Made by a program: the position numbers and the translations under genes. From the NCBI GenBank assembly GCA_021737945.1, contig JAIPCX010000021.1, forward strand, positions 1 through 52,171: a stretch of DNA of 52,171 nt, read 5' to 3'. Below the pieces are notes generated by a model. The model saw nothing but the letters and a program-made list of their open reading frames with translations. It did no database searches and had not been told where the DNA came from. The DNA is from Polynucleobacter sp. (GTDB lineage Bacteria > Pseudomonadota > Gammaproteobacteria > Burkholderiales > Burkholderiaceae_D). Positions 28,540 to 37,734 of the stretch are shown here, one piece after another; within the stretch, counting starts at the first letter, position 1; each line of letters begins with the position of its first letter.

Positions 28540-29148
28540 TTACGCCTCGCCTTTCTCGTCTTTACCAATCGCGATTCGGGTTTCGCTTAGATACATATGG
28601 CGAGGAACCTGAAGGTTATCTGGTGCGGGTTTGTTTTTATAAACGCGACCAGCCAAGTCAAACGTTGAGCCATGGCATGGGCATAAAAATCCGCCAGCCC
28701 AATCATCCGGCAACGAAGGTTGAGCGCCCGTCTGAAACTTGGTCGATGGCGAGCAACCCAAGTGGGAGCAAATACCCACCGCCACCAGAATCTCTGGCTT
28801 GATTGAGCGATATTCGTTGCGTGCGTAGGCTGGAGTCAGATCATCGGCATTGCGCTCTGATTTAGGATCAGCCACTAACGCATCCGTTTTCTTTAGCGAA
28901 GAAACCATATCCGGGGTGCGTTTAATCACCCAGACTGGCTTACCGCGCCATTCAACGGTTTTCATTTCGCCTGGTTTGAGATCGGCAATGTCGATCTCAA
29001 CGGGCGCACCCGCTGCCTTTGCTCGCTCAGATGGTTCAAACGTCGACACGAAGGCAGCCGTTGCTGCCAAACCCGCCACGCCGCCGGCAGCACAGGTTGC
29101 GACCAACAAGCCGCGACGGCTTGAGTCGACCTGATTTTCGTCACTCAT
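28540..29148 (-). CDS. petA: ubiquinol-cytochrome c reductase, Rieske iron-sulfur subunit
   Basis: Protein of 202 residues from ATG 29148. A twin-arginine leader (SSRRGLLVAT) marks it as a Tat substrate; the tatABC genes lie about 5 kb away. One N-terminal span anchors it. Cluster ligands are C127 and H129 in CSHLGC, and C156 and H159 in CPCHGS; C132 and C158 would form the stabilising disulfide. The frame extends 34 codons upstream, across the promoter, so the later ATG is chosen. Confidence 0.96.
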   Translation of the reverse strand: MSDENQVDSSRRGLLVATCAAGGVAGLAATAAFVSTFEPSERAKAAGAPVEIDIADLKPGEMKTVEWRGKPVWVIKRTPDMVSSLKKTDALVADPKSERNADDLTPAYARNEYRSIKPEILVAVGICSHLGCSPSTKFQTGAQPSLPDDWAGGFLCPCHGSTFDLAGRVYKNKPAPDNLQVPRHMYLSETRIAIGKDEKGEA

Positions 29149-29203
29149 AACAACCCCAATCGATGAAATTGCAAAATTTGTTCGGAACTTCCCATAACCC
29201 GCC

Positions 29204-29232
29204 ATTATAGCGGAGCGCCTTTTTTCTTTCAA
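29204..29232 (-). promoter_or_regulatory. petABC promoter
   Basis: Minus-strand -35 TTGAAA (29232-29227, five of six), 17-base spacer and perfect -10 TATAAT (29209-29204), 56 bases before the petA ATG. A start near 29197 would give a leader of about 50 nt. Transcription probably extends through petB, petC and perhaps sspA-sspB. Confidence 0.68.
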
Positions 29233-29344
29233 AGAAACACGAGAAAACACCGACTTTTAGGAAGGTGCTTAGCAAAGGGCAGGCTTTGGGGCACCGATAT
29301 AGTGCTAAATTGGCAATTAATTACTATAACGTAGGTTGCTTATG

Positions 29345-30061
29345 TCAGTCAGCCTCAACCGGCCGATCAGAAATCTGAACGAAACCATCGACAGGAAGCA
29401 AACCGCGGCGGCGCGCCTCATAAACGGCCTCCCCCCTAGAATGAACAGAGAGCTTGCCGTAAATATGTTTGATATGCGTCTGAACGGTACCAATTGAAAG
29501 CCCTAAGGCGCTGGCTACCTTGGCATACGAGCTACCCCGCGCAATCAGCTGCAAAATCGCCGCCTCGCGTCGCGTCAGAGAATTCCACGTTGACCGCACC
29601 GAATCGGCTAACAAATTGCTCTGCAATCGCATACGCGTTAGCACTTTACGCGCAATCACAGGGCTGATGGGAGATCCACCGTTGAGCACTTCAAGTAAGG
29701 CTCGCACCACTTCTTTATGGCCCGTCTCCTTGAGCACGTAGCCAGAAGCACCGGCTTCGATGCAAGCCAACACCTGATCCTCATCGGAAGACATGGTGAT
29801 GACCATAATGTCCGCTTGGGGATTAAGTCGTCGACACGCATCGATAACAATCAAGCCCGAGCCATCCGGAAATCCAAGGTCTGTTAAAAGCAAATCACAT
29901 TGATTTAATTCCAACCAAACCAATGAATCTGCCACCGTGCTGCAAGAACCTGCGAGCAACAAGGTTGATTCCAGTTCAATAGCATTACAAAGAAGACGAC
30001 GAGTAACCGCATCATCCTCTACAACCATCACTCTGGCACGATACGAAGGTGTACTACGCAT
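29345..30061 (-). CDS. NarL/FixJ-family response regulator
   Basis: Protein of 238 residues. The receiver has an intact acidic pocket (E15, D16 and D17), phospho-acceptor D61 in LLLTDLGFPDG, and K111 in GYVLKET. The LuxR-type HTH (about 165-225) has SLTRREAAILQLIARG, SYAKVASALGLSIGTVQTHIKHIYGKL and a short tail. No sensor kinase is next to it, so its signal and targets are unknown. It is preceded by a 419-base non-coding region. Confidence 0.9.
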   Translation of the reverse strand: MRSTPSYRARVMVVEDDAVTRRLLCNAIELESTLLLAGSCSTVADSLVWLELNQCDLLLTDLGFPDGSGLIVIDACRRLNPQADIMVITMSSDEDQVLACIEAGASGYVLKETGHKEVVRALLEVLNGGSPISPVIARKVLTRMRLQSNLLADSVRSTWNSLTRREAAILQLIARGSSYAKVASALGLSIGTVQTHIKHIYGKLSVHSRGEAVYEARRRGLLPVDGFVQISDRPVEAD

Positions 30062-30135
30062 AATAAAAGTTTAACCAAACAAGCAGGAATGTCATCGGTG
30101 GGCATTCGCTGCACTTTAGTTCCACAAACATACTT

Positions 30136-30213
30136 AAGGAAATGCTGATTTATTGTGAATTTTATGACGCGCCAGCGCAGCTATATGACGCGGGACCAAG
30201 GGAATCAAGGGCT
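30136..30213 (+). repeat. dispersed intergenic repeat, copy A
   Basis: Matches 33928-34005 (copy B) on the same strand. Over the 72 bases from the ATG, 61 are identical. In both copies the same frame is open, starting MLIYCEFY and running to ESRA. Copy A stops at TAG 30214-30216 after 24 codons. Most codon differences are synonymous or at the third position. No inverted ends or target duplications are seen. Confidence 0.75.
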
Positions 30214-30420
30214 TAGACTCTACTCATTAGTCAAAAAAATATCTCAGCTTTGTTTAATCAGCGCTCACTTAAAACTCTTTTTTCATCGCTCGTAAAAAAA
30301 TCCCCCCAACACACCAAACAAACTAAAAAAATCGACGATCACATCACGCATAGAACCGTATAACGATTAATTTATTTGGGTAACTAAAGTTAAAGTTAGA
30401 AGCTTGAATGAATTCGTTAA

Positions 30421-30448
30421 TCGACCACTCAGTAATATTTTCGACCAC
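30421..30448. repeat. direct repeat TCGACCAC, 20-base period
   Basis: Two exact TCGACCAC units separated by 12 bases, just beyond the end of the Nif3 gene. The period is close to two DNA turns, which would fit a dimeric binding site, but chance is a real alternative. Confidence 0.35.
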
Positions 30449-30480
30449 CGTTTAGAGCGCAAACAAAATAAATAGCCTCG

Positions 30481-31245
30481 TTAAACCGGATTAGGGATGT
30501 CAATGAATTGATGCCGTATACCCAATTGTTTTGCAACATATTCACCCAATGCCTGGACACCATAGCGCTCGGTCGCGTGATGGCCACATGCAAGATAGGG
30601 CACACCCATTTCACGCGACAGATGTACTGTCTGCTCTGAAATTTCACCACTAATGTAAACATCTGCGCCCGCGTTAATTGCATCGGCAAACATACTTTGC
30701 GCAGCACCGGTACACCACGCCACGCGATTCACTAATTTATCTGGATCGCCAATTAGCATAGGATCACGGCCTAATTTTTTCTGAATGTGGCTTGCAAGAT
30801 CTCCTACAGTTTTTACATCAGCAGGCGGATCACCTATCCATCCGAGATCTTGATCAGCAAATCGAGAGGTGGGTTGAAACCCAAACAAGCTTCCGAGTTG
30901 TGCGTTATTACCAAGCACAGGGTGTGCATCTAGCGGTAAGTGATACGCATATAGATTGACATCGTGTGCCAGCAAAAATTGTAGCCGCCGCTTTAATGGG
31001 CCCACCACGCGCGCATCGTCTCCGCGCCAAAAATAGCCATGATGTACGAGCACTGCATCAGCGCCTGACTCAACTGCCGCCTCCAATAAAGCAATGCTCG
31101 CTGTCACACCACTGACGATCAAGCCAACGCGGTCTTTACCTTCAACTTGAAGACCGTTTGGGCAATAATCACGAAAACGGGTAATATCGAGCTCACTGGC
31201 AAGAATATTTGTCAGCTCGTCGCGTGACACGATCTTCGAATTCAT
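30481..31245 (-). CDS. Nif3-like dinuclear metal centre protein (DUF34/YbgI)
   Basis: Protein of 254 residues of the Nif3/YbgI family, which forms hexameric rings with a two-metal site. Ligand-bearing segments are [18 protein letters not shown] and the C-terminal [21 protein letters not shown] near the start is typical. The biochemical function of the family is not settled; roles as a GTP cyclohydrolase-like or metal-handling protein have been suggested. AAAGGGA precedes the ATG. It is divergent from the DegS-like gene with only 19 bases between start codons. Confidence 0.93.
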   Translation of the reverse strand: MNSKIVSRDELTNILASELDITRFRDYCPNGLQVEGKDRVGLIVSGVTASIALLEAAVESGADAVLVHHGYFWRGDDARVVGPLKRRLQFLLAHDVNLYAYHLPLDAHPVLGNNAQLGSLFGFQPTSRFADQDLGWIGDPPADVKTVGDLASHIQKKLGRDPMLIGDPDKLVNRVAWCTGAAQSMFADAINAGADVYISGEISEQTVHLSREMGVPYLACGHHATERYGVQALGEYVAKQLGIRHQFIDIPNPV

Positions 31246-31264
31246 CTCTTTCCCTTTTTATAGT

Positions 31265-32434
31265 ATGCGTCGTCTCTGGTTGCTGTTTGCGCAGGCTGTC
31301 ACCATTGCCCTTGCGTTGTGGTTCATTGTAGCGACCCTAAAGCCTGAATGGCTCGCTAAAAATACGTCGTCGGCGGGTATATCGTCCACGCGTGTGCCGG
31401 TACTGGAAGCGTCTGGCGCCATCACATCACAGGCGACCTACCGCGAATCAGCGCAGCGCGCGATGCCTGCGGTTGTCAATATTTTTACCACCAAAGAAGC
31501 AAAGCAGACAGCCCACCCTTTTAACAATGACCCGCTGTTTCGACGTTTTTTTGGTGATGGCTTTGGACAAGACGAGCGCCAGTTCAGCTTAGGATCCGGC
31601 GTCATCATCAGCCCCGAGGGCTACATACTCACCAACAACCATGTCGTCGAGGCGGCCGATGAAATCGAAGTCGCCCTAGCCGACGGCCGCAAGGTAGCAG
31701 CAAAACTCGTTGGAACCGATCCCGACACTGACTTGGCGGTGATCAAGGTCAACCTAACGGGTTTGCCATCGATCACTTTAGGCCGCATCGAAGGTACCAA
31801 AGTCGGCGATGTGGTTCTGGCTATTGGCAATCCCTTCGGAGTCGGTCAAACCGTCACCATGGGTATTGTGTCCGCACTGGGGCGCAATCATCTGGGTATC
31901 AACACTTTCGAAAATTTCATCCAGACCGATGCTGCTATTAATCCGGGCAATTCCGGTGGCGCATTGGTAGACACTCAAGGCCATCTGCTCGGCATTAATA
32001 CGGCGATTTATTCACGCAGTGGCGGCTCGCTGGGAATCGGTTTCGCCATTCCAGTAACCACCGTAAAAACGGTGATGGATGCGATTATCAAAAATGGTCA
32101 GGTCGTTCGTGGTTGGATAGGGGTCGAGCCACAAGACATCACACGCGAGCTGGCAGAAAGTTTTAATTTACAAAAATCCTCAGGCACCATCATCGCGGGT
32201 GTGTTGAAAGGTGGCCCGGCTGACAAGGCGGGCGTTAAGCCCGGCGATATTTTGATCTCTGTCGCTGGCAAGCCAGTTTCCGATACGGTCTCTATGCTCA
32301 ACCTAGTCGCGCAACTGAGTCCCGGAGAAACCGTCAAGGTGACGGTATTGCGCAAGTCGCGCGAAGCGGTATTCGATTTGACCGTCGGTCGCCGTCCACG
32401 CATGAAACAACCCCGCTTGCCACAAGGCGAATAA
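31265..32434 (+). CDS. DegS/HtrA-type periplasmic serine protease
   Basis: Protein of 389 residues. The N-terminal hydrophobic segment (about 5-24) looks like an uncleaved membrane anchor, as in DegS or AlgW. The trypsin-like domain carries H126 (TNNHVV), D156 (DPDTDLAVI) and S230 (NPGNSGGAL). A single PDZ domain follows (GVLKGGPADKAGVKPGDILISVAGKP). One PDZ and the anchor favour a DegS-like role in regulated cleavage of an anti-sigma factor, but RseA-like genes are not present here. Confidence 0.92.
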   Translation: MRRLWLLFAQAVTIALALWFIVATLKPEWLAKNTSSAGISSTRVPVLEASGAITSQATYRESAQRAMPAVVNIFTTKEAKQTAHPFNNDPLFRRFFGDGFGQDERQFSLGSGVIISPEGYILTNNHVVEAADEIEVALADGRKVAAKLVGTDPDTDLAVIKVNLTGLPSITLGRIEGTKVGDVVLAIGNPFGVGQTVTMGIVSALGRNHLGINTFENFIQTDAAINPGNSGGALVDTQGHLLGINTAIYSRSGGSLGIGFAIPVTTVKTVMDAIIKNGQVVRGWIGVEPQDITRELAESFNLQKSSGTIIAGVLKGGPADKAGVKPGDILISVAGKPVSDTVSMLNLVAQLSPGETVKVTVLRKSREAVFDLTVGRRPRMKQPRLPQGE

Positions 32435-32436
32435 CC

Positions 32437-33117
32437 ATGCACTTGCGCGACCTGGTTCAGTTTTTGAGTGAATTAGAAGAGAACAATAATCGCGCATGGT
32501 TTGTGATGAACAAACCGCGTTATGACATTCTGCGTGCAGAACTACTCGAATTAGTGACCGGCTTAATCCAGGAGATTACACTTTTCGATCCAGCGATAGC
32601 TGGCTGCAATCCTAAAAAAGCGCTCTTCCGAGTTAATCGCGATTTACGATTTGCGCGTGGCCGTCCGCCTTATAAAACCACCTTCTCTGCAGCAATTACA
32701 GCCAGTGGCTTAAAAAAACCTAGCCAAGGTGGTGGGCCTGCCTATTATTTTCATATTGATGCACGCGGCAAGATGTTGATCGCCGGCGGTGAATATCGCC
32801 CACCCGCCGACAGGCTTCGTGCAATACGTAACCATATCGTGAATGACCCAAATGGTTTTCGTAAGTTGATGAAAAATGCGAAATTAAATTCAGTATTCGG
32901 TGGACTGCAACAAGAAGACAAAACCATACGTATGCCAAAAGGTTTTGATGTCGATTCGCCAAATGCCGAAGCATTAAAGCTAAAGAGCTATATCGCTTGG
33001 CATGAAATCAGCGTGCGCACGATGGCTCCATCGACCTTACCTAAACGACTAATGGATGATTTCAAAGCGGCCGAAGCGCTGGTGAAATGGCTGCGGGGCG
33101 CCGGCCCTACGTTGTGA
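32437..33117 (+). CDS. DUF2461 (TIGR02453) family protein
   Basis: Protein of 226 residues. Family features are the N-terminal FLSELEENNNRAWF with KPRYD, FRVNRDLRFARGRPPYKT and the YYFHIDARGKMLIAGGEYRPP region. The function is unknown. It begins two bases after the DegS-like stop, so the two are co-transcribed. It ends 36 bases before the convergent tatC stop. Confidence 0.9.
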   Translation: MHLRDLVQFLSELEENNNRAWFVMNKPRYDILRAELLELVTGLIQEITLFDPAIAGCNPKKALFRVNRDLRFARGRPPYKTTFSAAITASGLKKPSQGGGPAYYFHIDARGKMLIAGGEYRPPADRLRAIRNHIVNDPNGFRKLMKNAKLNSVFGGLQQEDKTIRMPKGFDVDSPNAEALKLKSYIAWHEISVRTMAPSTLPKRLMDDFKAAEALVKWLRGAGPTL

Positions 33118-33152
33118 TGAATTGCTATTAAAGAGCCGCTGTATCAACGGCA

Positions 33153-33926
33153 TCAGACAGTATCAGACGTATCTTCGGGCGCTCTAGTCGCACGTTCAAA
33201 TAGTGGCGCCAACAACAATCCTACTTCGTACAACAAGCACAGAGGCACAGCCAGAAATAGCTGACTCATGATGTCAGGCGGCGTCACCACAGCAGCAATC
33301 ACAAACGCGCCCACAATAACGTAAGGGCGTATCTCTTTGAGCTTTTCTACAGTCACCAACCCCATACGAACCAAAACAATGACCACCACCGGCACTTCAA
33401 AGGTGAGTCCAAATGCCAGACACATGGTTAATACAAAATCCAGATAATTTTCGATATCGGGCGCTACCGAAATCGACTTGGGAGCAAAGTCATTAATGAA
33501 CTTAAAGACTGTCCCAAAAACAAAGTAATAACAAAACCCCACACCGATTATAAAAAGCAAAGACGATGAAATAATCAACGGCGCAACCAGTCGCTTTTCA
33601 TGCATGTAGAGTCCGGGCGCTATAAACGCCCAGGCTTGATACAACACCCATGGCAGAGAGATCATGAGCGCCATCATCATCGTGACTTTCATCGGCACCA
33701 TGAAAGGAGTGATCACACCGGTGGCGATCATCTTTGAGCCTTCCGGTAAGGCATTCATCATCGGTTGAGCCATGATGTCGTAAATAGCCGCTGCACCCGG
33801 CCATATCGCAAACAAAACGATAAATACCACCAAAACTACGGCAGAGGCACGCACCAATCTAGTCCTCAATTCAACCAGATGGGAAATGAAGTTGTCTTTG
33901 AGACCTGAGAAATTATCGTCAGACAT
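33153..33926 (-). CDS. tatC: Sec-independent protein translocase TatC
   Basis: Six-span receptor that recognises twin-arginine signal peptides. It has 257 residues. The conserved N-terminal cytoplasmic stretch SHLVELRTRLVRA and the first periplasmic loop are present, with FAPKSISVAPDIENYLDF and FGLTFEVPV in the centre. It is the last gene of the long minus-strand run. A 133-base gap with repeat copy B separates it from tatB, an unusually large interval for this operon. Confidence 0.96.
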   Translation of the reverse strand: MSDDNFSGLKDNFISHLVELRTRLVRASAVVLVVFIVLFAIWPGAAAIYDIMAQPMMNALPEGSKMIATGVITPFMVPMKVTMMMALMISLPWVLYQAWAFIAPGLYMHEKRLVAPLIISSSLLFIIGVGFCYYFVFGTVFKFINDFAPKSISVAPDIENYLDFVLTMCLAFGLTFEVPVVVIVLVRMGLVTVEKLKEIRPYVIVGAFVIAAVVTPPDIMSQLFLAVPLCLLYEVGLLLAPLFERATRAPEDTSDTV

Positions 33927-33927
33927 T

Positions 33928-34005
33928 AGGGAGATGCTAATTTATTGTGAATTTTATGGCGAGCCAGCGCAGCTGTGCGACGCAGGGCCAAGTGAATCGA
34001 GGGCG
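33928..34005 (+). repeat. dispersed intergenic repeat, copy B, between tatB and tatC
   Basis: Second copy of the repeat at 30136-30213, lying antisense in the tatB-tatC gap and starting two bases beyond the tatC start codon. Its open frame (MLIYCEFY to ESRA) continues past the homologous block to 34125, into the antisense of tatB. I do not consider that extension a gene. Confidence 0.75.
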
Positions 34006-34059
34006 AAGCTTCGATCAATTACGGACGAAACATCGCGTTTTTATTCAATAATTGCTTCC

Positions 34060-34566
34060 TTAACTAAAGAACCTTGCAGGTTTGTTGCGTCCGGGACGAT
34101 AACGAACGACGCGAGCAGCGGCTGAGATGACACGCGTACGACGCCCAGTCTTACGCTTAAACCACATCGGCAATGACGAATTCTGAGTCAATTTCTTTTT
34201 GCGAAAATCGCGCTGTTTGGCAGCAATTTCACTGTCACTGGGAACACGCAAACCTTCATTGACCCCAACAAATGCCTGATTAGCCTCGGCAATCGCTTTG
34301 CTAAAATCCTGCTCTGCTTCCGCGATATCGTCGGCGACTGACTTATTCAAATCATTGGCAGAGCTGACAATGTTGTCCTGCATCTTACGCAGCTCTTCCA
34401 TTTGCATTTCGCGATTGACTTCTGCCTTCACCGTGCTGATGTAGCGCTGCGCACGTCCAAACAAAGTCCCGGCCATACGCGCAACCGCAGGCAATCTCTC
34501 AGGACCGATCACCACCAGAGCGACCGCACCGATCAGGGCAATTTTGGTGAGGCCTAGGTCAATCAT
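34060..34566 (-). CDS. tatB: Sec-independent protein translocase TatB
   Basis: Protein of 168 residues. It has an N-terminal span (LTKIALIGAVALVVIGPERLP) with the glutamate and GPxRLP hinge typical of TatB, followed by an amphipathic helix (VARMAGTLFGRAQRYISTVKAEVNREM) and a charged coil. The tail is strongly basic (KRKTGRRTR and RYRPGRNK), longer than the functional core needs. It forms the receptor with TatC. Confidence 0.93.
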   Translation of the reverse strand: MIDLGLTKIALIGAVALVVIGPERLPAVARMAGTLFGRAQRYISTVKAEVNREMQMEELRKMQDNIVSSANDLNKSVADDIAEAEQDFSKAIAEANQAFVGVNEGLRVPSDSEIAAKQRDFRKKKLTQNSSLPMWFKRKTGRRTRVISAAARVVRYRPGRNKPARFFS

Positions 34567-34637
34567 GGGGATGGAAGCTCAAGAAATGGCAAATCAAACG
34601 GTCGCGGTCAACGCGACCGTTGCAAAGGCAAGCACTC

Positions 34638-34862
34638 TTAGCTCTTAGATTTTTCGCGCGCTTCGACGTCGATAGTCGATTTTTCAGCGACCTGAGCAGT
34701 AGGAGCAGCTGGCTTTTCCTCTTCACCGCCCTTGACGCCATCTTTAAAGCCCTTGACCGCCTTACCTAGATCTCCGCCGATATTGCCGAGCTTTTTGGTG
34801 CCAAATACCAGCATCACGATAACCAGCACGATGACCCAGTGCCAAATACTGAACGAACCCAT
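34638..34862 (-). CDS. tatA: Sec-independent protein translocase TatA
   Basis: Pore-forming subunit of 74 residues: one N-terminal span ([16 protein letters not shown]), the FGTKKL hinge, the amphipathic helix [18 protein letters not shown] and an acidic-basic tail. CCTAGGAGA precedes the ATG. It lies 37 bases after hinT. Confidence 0.96.
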   Translation of the reverse strand: MGSFSIWHWVIVLVIVMLVFGTKKLGNIGGDLGKAVKGFKDGVKGGEEEKPAAPTAQVAEKSTIDVEAREKSKS

Positions 34863-34899
34863 TTTTATCTCCTAGGAATACTTTGCAAAACCAAGCAAA

Positions 34900-35268
34900 T
34901 CAATGCTGACCCTTCCATGGACGCTGACCGCCCATGACATGTAGATGCAGATGGTACACCTCCTGACCACCATCAGGACCAGTATTGATTAGCGCCTTAA
35001 AGCCACCAGAAGGGCCGTTTGTTGCATCCTCATAACCGGCGCCTAGCTGCTGCGCCAGCTTGGGCGCTAGCAACATCATTTTACCCAACAATGCCTGATG
35101 CTTATCGCTGCTTTCGGCAAGGGTAGGTAGATGCTCTCTGGGCACAATCAGAAAATGAACTGGAGCCGCCGGATTAATATCGTGAAATGCAATGACCTGC
35201 TCGTCTTGATAGATCAATTTGGCAGGAATGGTACCTGCGGCAATCTTGCAAAAAATGCAGCTATCCAC
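34900..35268 (-). CDS. hinT: histidine triad nucleotide-binding protein (HinT type)
   Basis: Purine nucleoside phosphoramidase of 122 residues. The histidine triad is HLHLHV near the C-terminus. The N-terminal CIFCKIAAGTIPAK is typical, with Cys residues of the family's occasional zinc site. The start is GTG 35268 with AGGAG nine bases before it. Placement between hisE and tatA is the usual betaproteobacterial order. Confidence 0.95.
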   Translation of the reverse strand: MDSCIFCKIAAGTIPAKLIYQDEQVIAFHDINPAAPVHFLIVPREHLPTLAESSDKHQALLGKMMLLAPKLAQQLGAGYEDATNGPSGGFKALINTGPDGGQEVYHLHLHVMGGQRPWKGQH

Positions 35269-35348
35269 GTTCTAGCTCCTATTCATCATTGTTTTTATCG
35301 GTGACTAGCCAACAACAAGCCTGCGGCTCAGAAAAATCTGGTTTGAGT

Positions 35349-35717
35349 TTACTTTTGCCGCTCAGCGGCTTCGCGCTGCTGAAGTTTACGATTAGCCATT
35401 TCTTCGATGCCGGACAAACCTTCGCGTCTAGCCAACTCATCGAGCACCTGCTGAGGTGTGAGATTGAATTGTGCCAGCATAATCAAGGAATGAAACCACA
35501 AGTCAGCGCACTCATAAACAAGCTTGTTGGCTTCGCTGCCGTTTCGCACATCCTTGGCCGCCATCACCGTCTCGGTCGCCTCTTCACCAATTTTTTTTAG
35601 TATCGCGTCATCGCCTTTTTGAAACAGGCGCGAGACATACGATTTCTCAGGATCGCCGCCCGCTTCAAGCTTGCGTGATTCGATCACCTCGGCCAGACGT
35701 TGCAGAATATCGCTCAT
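35349..35717 (-). CDS. hisE: phosphoribosyl-ATP pyrophosphatase
   Basis: Hydrolyses phosphoribosyl-ATP to phosphoribosyl-AMP, the second step of histidine synthesis. It has 122 residues of the MazG-like all-alpha fold, with [22 protein letters not shown] and [14 protein letters not shown]. It is separate from HisI here. The start overlaps the hisI stop by four bases. Confidence 0.96.
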   Translation of the reverse strand: MSDILQRLAEVIESRKLEAGGDPEKSYVSRLFQKGDDAILKKIGEEATETVMAAKDVRNGSEANKLVYECADLWFHSLIMLAQFNLTPQQVLDELARREGLSGIEEMANRKLQQREAAERQK

Positions 35718-36127
35718 TTTTGTTTGTCGTAAATGTCTTCCGGCGCTTTAAGGACAGGATCCGTGGCTATCCATTCGATCTGCCCAGCGGTATTTTCAAA
35801 TTTCTGAAAAAAACAAGAATGCCTACCTGTATGGCAGGCCAGATCACCCACCTGAGTTACTTTTAAGAGCAACACGTCCTCATCGCAATCCAGACGCATC
35901 TCATGCACCTGTTGGAAGTGACCAGATTCTTCGCCTTTGTGCCACAACTTTTTGCGTGAGCGACTCCAGTAAACGGCCTGCCCAAGCTCGACTGTACGAG
36001 CTAAGGCATCGCGATTCATCCACGCAAACATCAACACATCATTCGAACCCATTTCCTGGGCAATCACTGGCACCAAACCATTTTCATCCCACTTGATTCG
36101 GTTTAGCCATTTGGCGCTTGCGATCAT
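35714..36127 (-). CDS. hisI: phosphoribosyl-AMP cyclohydrolase
   Basis: Opens the adenine ring of phosphoribosyl-AMP. It has 137 residues. Zinc- and magnesium-binding elements are [12 protein letters not shown] and [11 protein letters not shown] (three cysteines of the zinc site). [12 protein letters not shown] and [21 protein letters not shown] are family blocks. It is coupled to hisF (four-base overlap) and hisE. Confidence 0.97.
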   Translation of the reverse strand: MIASAKWLNRIKWDENGLVPVIAQEMGSNDVLMFAWMNRDALARTVELGQAVYWSRSRKKLWHKGEESGHFQQVHEMRLDCDEDVLLLKVTQVGDLACHTGRHSCFFQKFENTAGQIEWIATDPVLKAPEDIYDKQK

Positions 36128-36888
36128 ACCAACCTCATCGGAATACCTTGCGCGGCCATGAATTGTTTAGCCTCTCCAACACTGTGATGCTGATAGTGAA
36201 AAATACTAGCCGCAAGTACCGCATCGGCATGGCCCTTAACGATGCCATCGGCCAGATCTTGCAAACCACCGACACCGCCAGAAGCGATCACTGGTATTGA
36301 TACCGCATCCGACACGGCACTCGTCAGCGCAAGATCAAATCCTGATCGGGTACCGTCACGATCCATGCTGGTTAACAGAATTTCACCCGCGCCCAGGGCC
36401 TGCATTTTGCACGCCCATTCAACGACATCAAGACCCGTGGCATTGCGTCCGCCGTGGGTAAAGACTTCCCAGTGGCCAGCCTGACTGCGCTTGGCATCAA
36501 TCGCCACTACGATGCACTGCGAGCCATATTTTTTCGCGGCGTCCTGCACCAACTGGGGATTGGTCACCGCCGAAGTATTGATGCTGACTTTGTCTGCGCC
36601 TGCGTTAAGCAATCGACGCACATCATCGACGACGCGCACACCACCACCCACGGTGAGCGGAATAAATACTTGAGATGCTACCGCCTCGATGATGTGGAGT
36701 ATCAGATCTCGGTCGTCAGACGACGCGGTGATATCCAGAAAAGTAATTTCGTCGGCACCCTGCTCGTCATAGCGACGCGCGATCTCGACCGGATCACCCG
36801 CATCGCGCAGTTCAACGAAATTCACACCCTTAACCACCCGCCCGGCGGTGAAGTCCAGGCAGGGAATGATACGTTTTGCGAGTGTCAT
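36124..36888 (-). CDS. hisF: imidazole glycerol phosphate synthase, cyclase subunit
   Basis: TIM-barrel partner of HisH that makes imidazole glycerol phosphate and AICAR from PRFAR and ammonia. It has 254 residues from ATG 36888. Active-site aspartates are in [14 protein letters not shown] and LTSMDRDGT. The frame continues 31 codons upstream into hisA, but the [12 protein letters not shown] start is the family one. Confidence 0.97.
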   Translation of the reverse strand: MTLAKRIIPCLDFTAGRVVKGVNFVELRDAGDPVEIARRYDEQGADEITFLDITASSDDRDLILHIIEAVASQVFIPLTVGGGVRVVDDVRRLLNAGADKVSINTSAVTNPQLVQDAAKKYGSQCIVVAIDAKRSQAGHWEVFTHGGRNATGLDVVEWACKMQALGAGEILLTSMDRDGTRSGFDLALTSAVSDAVSIPVIASGGVGGLQDLADGIVKGHADAVLAASIFHYQHHSVGEAKQFMAAQGIPMRLV

Positions 36889-36889
36889 T

Positions 36890-37672
36890 TTAGTCTTCTT
36901 CGCCGATCTCGCCGGTGAGAAGATCAGCACGGTCCTGTGCCTTTTGCAGATCAAGCGTTCCTTCATAAATCGAACGACCACAGATCACGCCCTCTATGCC
37001 TTCATCTTGAACGGCACACAGCGCTTCGACATCCTTGATGTCGTGCACACCACCCGAGGCAATCACGGGTATGGTCATGCTCTGCGCCAATTTGACAGTG
37101 GCCTCAATGTTCACGCCCTTCATCATGCCGTCGCGGCCAATGTCGGTGTAGACAATCGCCTCGCAACCATAGTCTTCAAATTTTTTCGCCAGATCGATAA
37201 CTTCGTGACCGGATAATTTACTCCAGCCATCAGTCGCCACTTTTCCATCTTTCGCATCCAGCCCAACGATGATCTGGCCAGGAAAGGCGCTACAAGCATC
37301 GTGAAGAAATCCGGGGTTTTTCACTGCAGCGGTGCCAATGATGATGTAGGAAAGACCGCCATCGAGATAGCGTTCGATAGTGTCCAAGTCGCGGATGCCA
37401 CCACCCAGTTGCACCGGAATTTCGTCCAAGCCGTGCTCATCAGCGTAGTCACGAACGGCGGCAATAATAGCTTTGATCGCTGGCTCGTTTTTGGGCTTGC
37501 CCGCAAACGCTCCATTCAAATCCACCAGATGCAGGCGTCGAGCGCCCTGCTGTAACCAGTGACGCGCCATATCGGCTGGGTTTTCGGAAAATATGGTGAC
37601 CTGGTCCATGTCGCCTTGTTTGAGGCGGACGCACTGGCCGTCTTTGAGATCGATTGCGGGTATGAGCAGCAT
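36890..37672 (-). CDS. hisA: ProFAR isomerase HisA
   Basis: Isomerises ProFAR to PRFAR; half-barrel duplicated TIM fold of 260 residues. It has [14 protein letters not shown] with the catalytic Asp, [19 protein letters not shown] with the second Asp, and IASGGV. One base separates it from hisF. A 62-base gap separates it from hisH upstream. Confidence 0.97.
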   Translation of the reverse strand: MLLIPAIDLKDGQCVRLKQGDMDQVTIFSENPADMARHWLQQGARRLHLVDLNGAFAGKPKNEPAIKAIIAAVRDYADEHGLDEIPVQLGGGIRDLDTIERYLDGGLSYIIIGTAAVKNPGFLHDACSAFPGQIIVGLDAKDGKVATDGWSKLSGHEVIDLAKKFEDYGCEAIVYTDIGRDGMMKGVNIEATVKLAQSMTIPVIASGGVHDIKDVEALCAVQDEGIEGVICGRSIYEGTLDLQKAQDRADLLTGEIGEED

Positions 37673-37734
37673 GGCTACTGTGGGATCACTGAGAAGATGG
37701 TTGGGTTAGTGAGATCAGCATTCGTCGCTGCGGC

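Larger units (their letters stand above)
30062..30480. other. intergenic region with repeat copy A and AT-rich DNA
   Basis: Non-coding stretch between the NarL-type regulator and the Nif3 gene. It holds one copy of a dispersed repeat (30136-30213) and a TCGACCAC direct repeat at 30421-30428 and 30441-30448. The rest is AT-rich with several A runs. I see no promoter that I would defend and no RNA gene. Confidence 0.6.

Noticed and set aside
33131-33148. GCCG/CGGC hairpin between the DUF2461 gene and tatC
   Set aside because: Stem of only four bases with a weak T run on the minus strand.
33934-34125. Plus-strand frame of 63 codons through repeat copy B into antisense tatB
   Set aside because: Only the first 24 codons are shared with copy A. 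The remainder is antisense to tatB and carries no sign of coding.
35279-35440. 53-codon minus-strand frame overlapping the end of hisE and reaching hinT
   Set aside because: It overlaps hisE in another frame, has no clear ribosome-binding site and no recognisable features. Probably chance.
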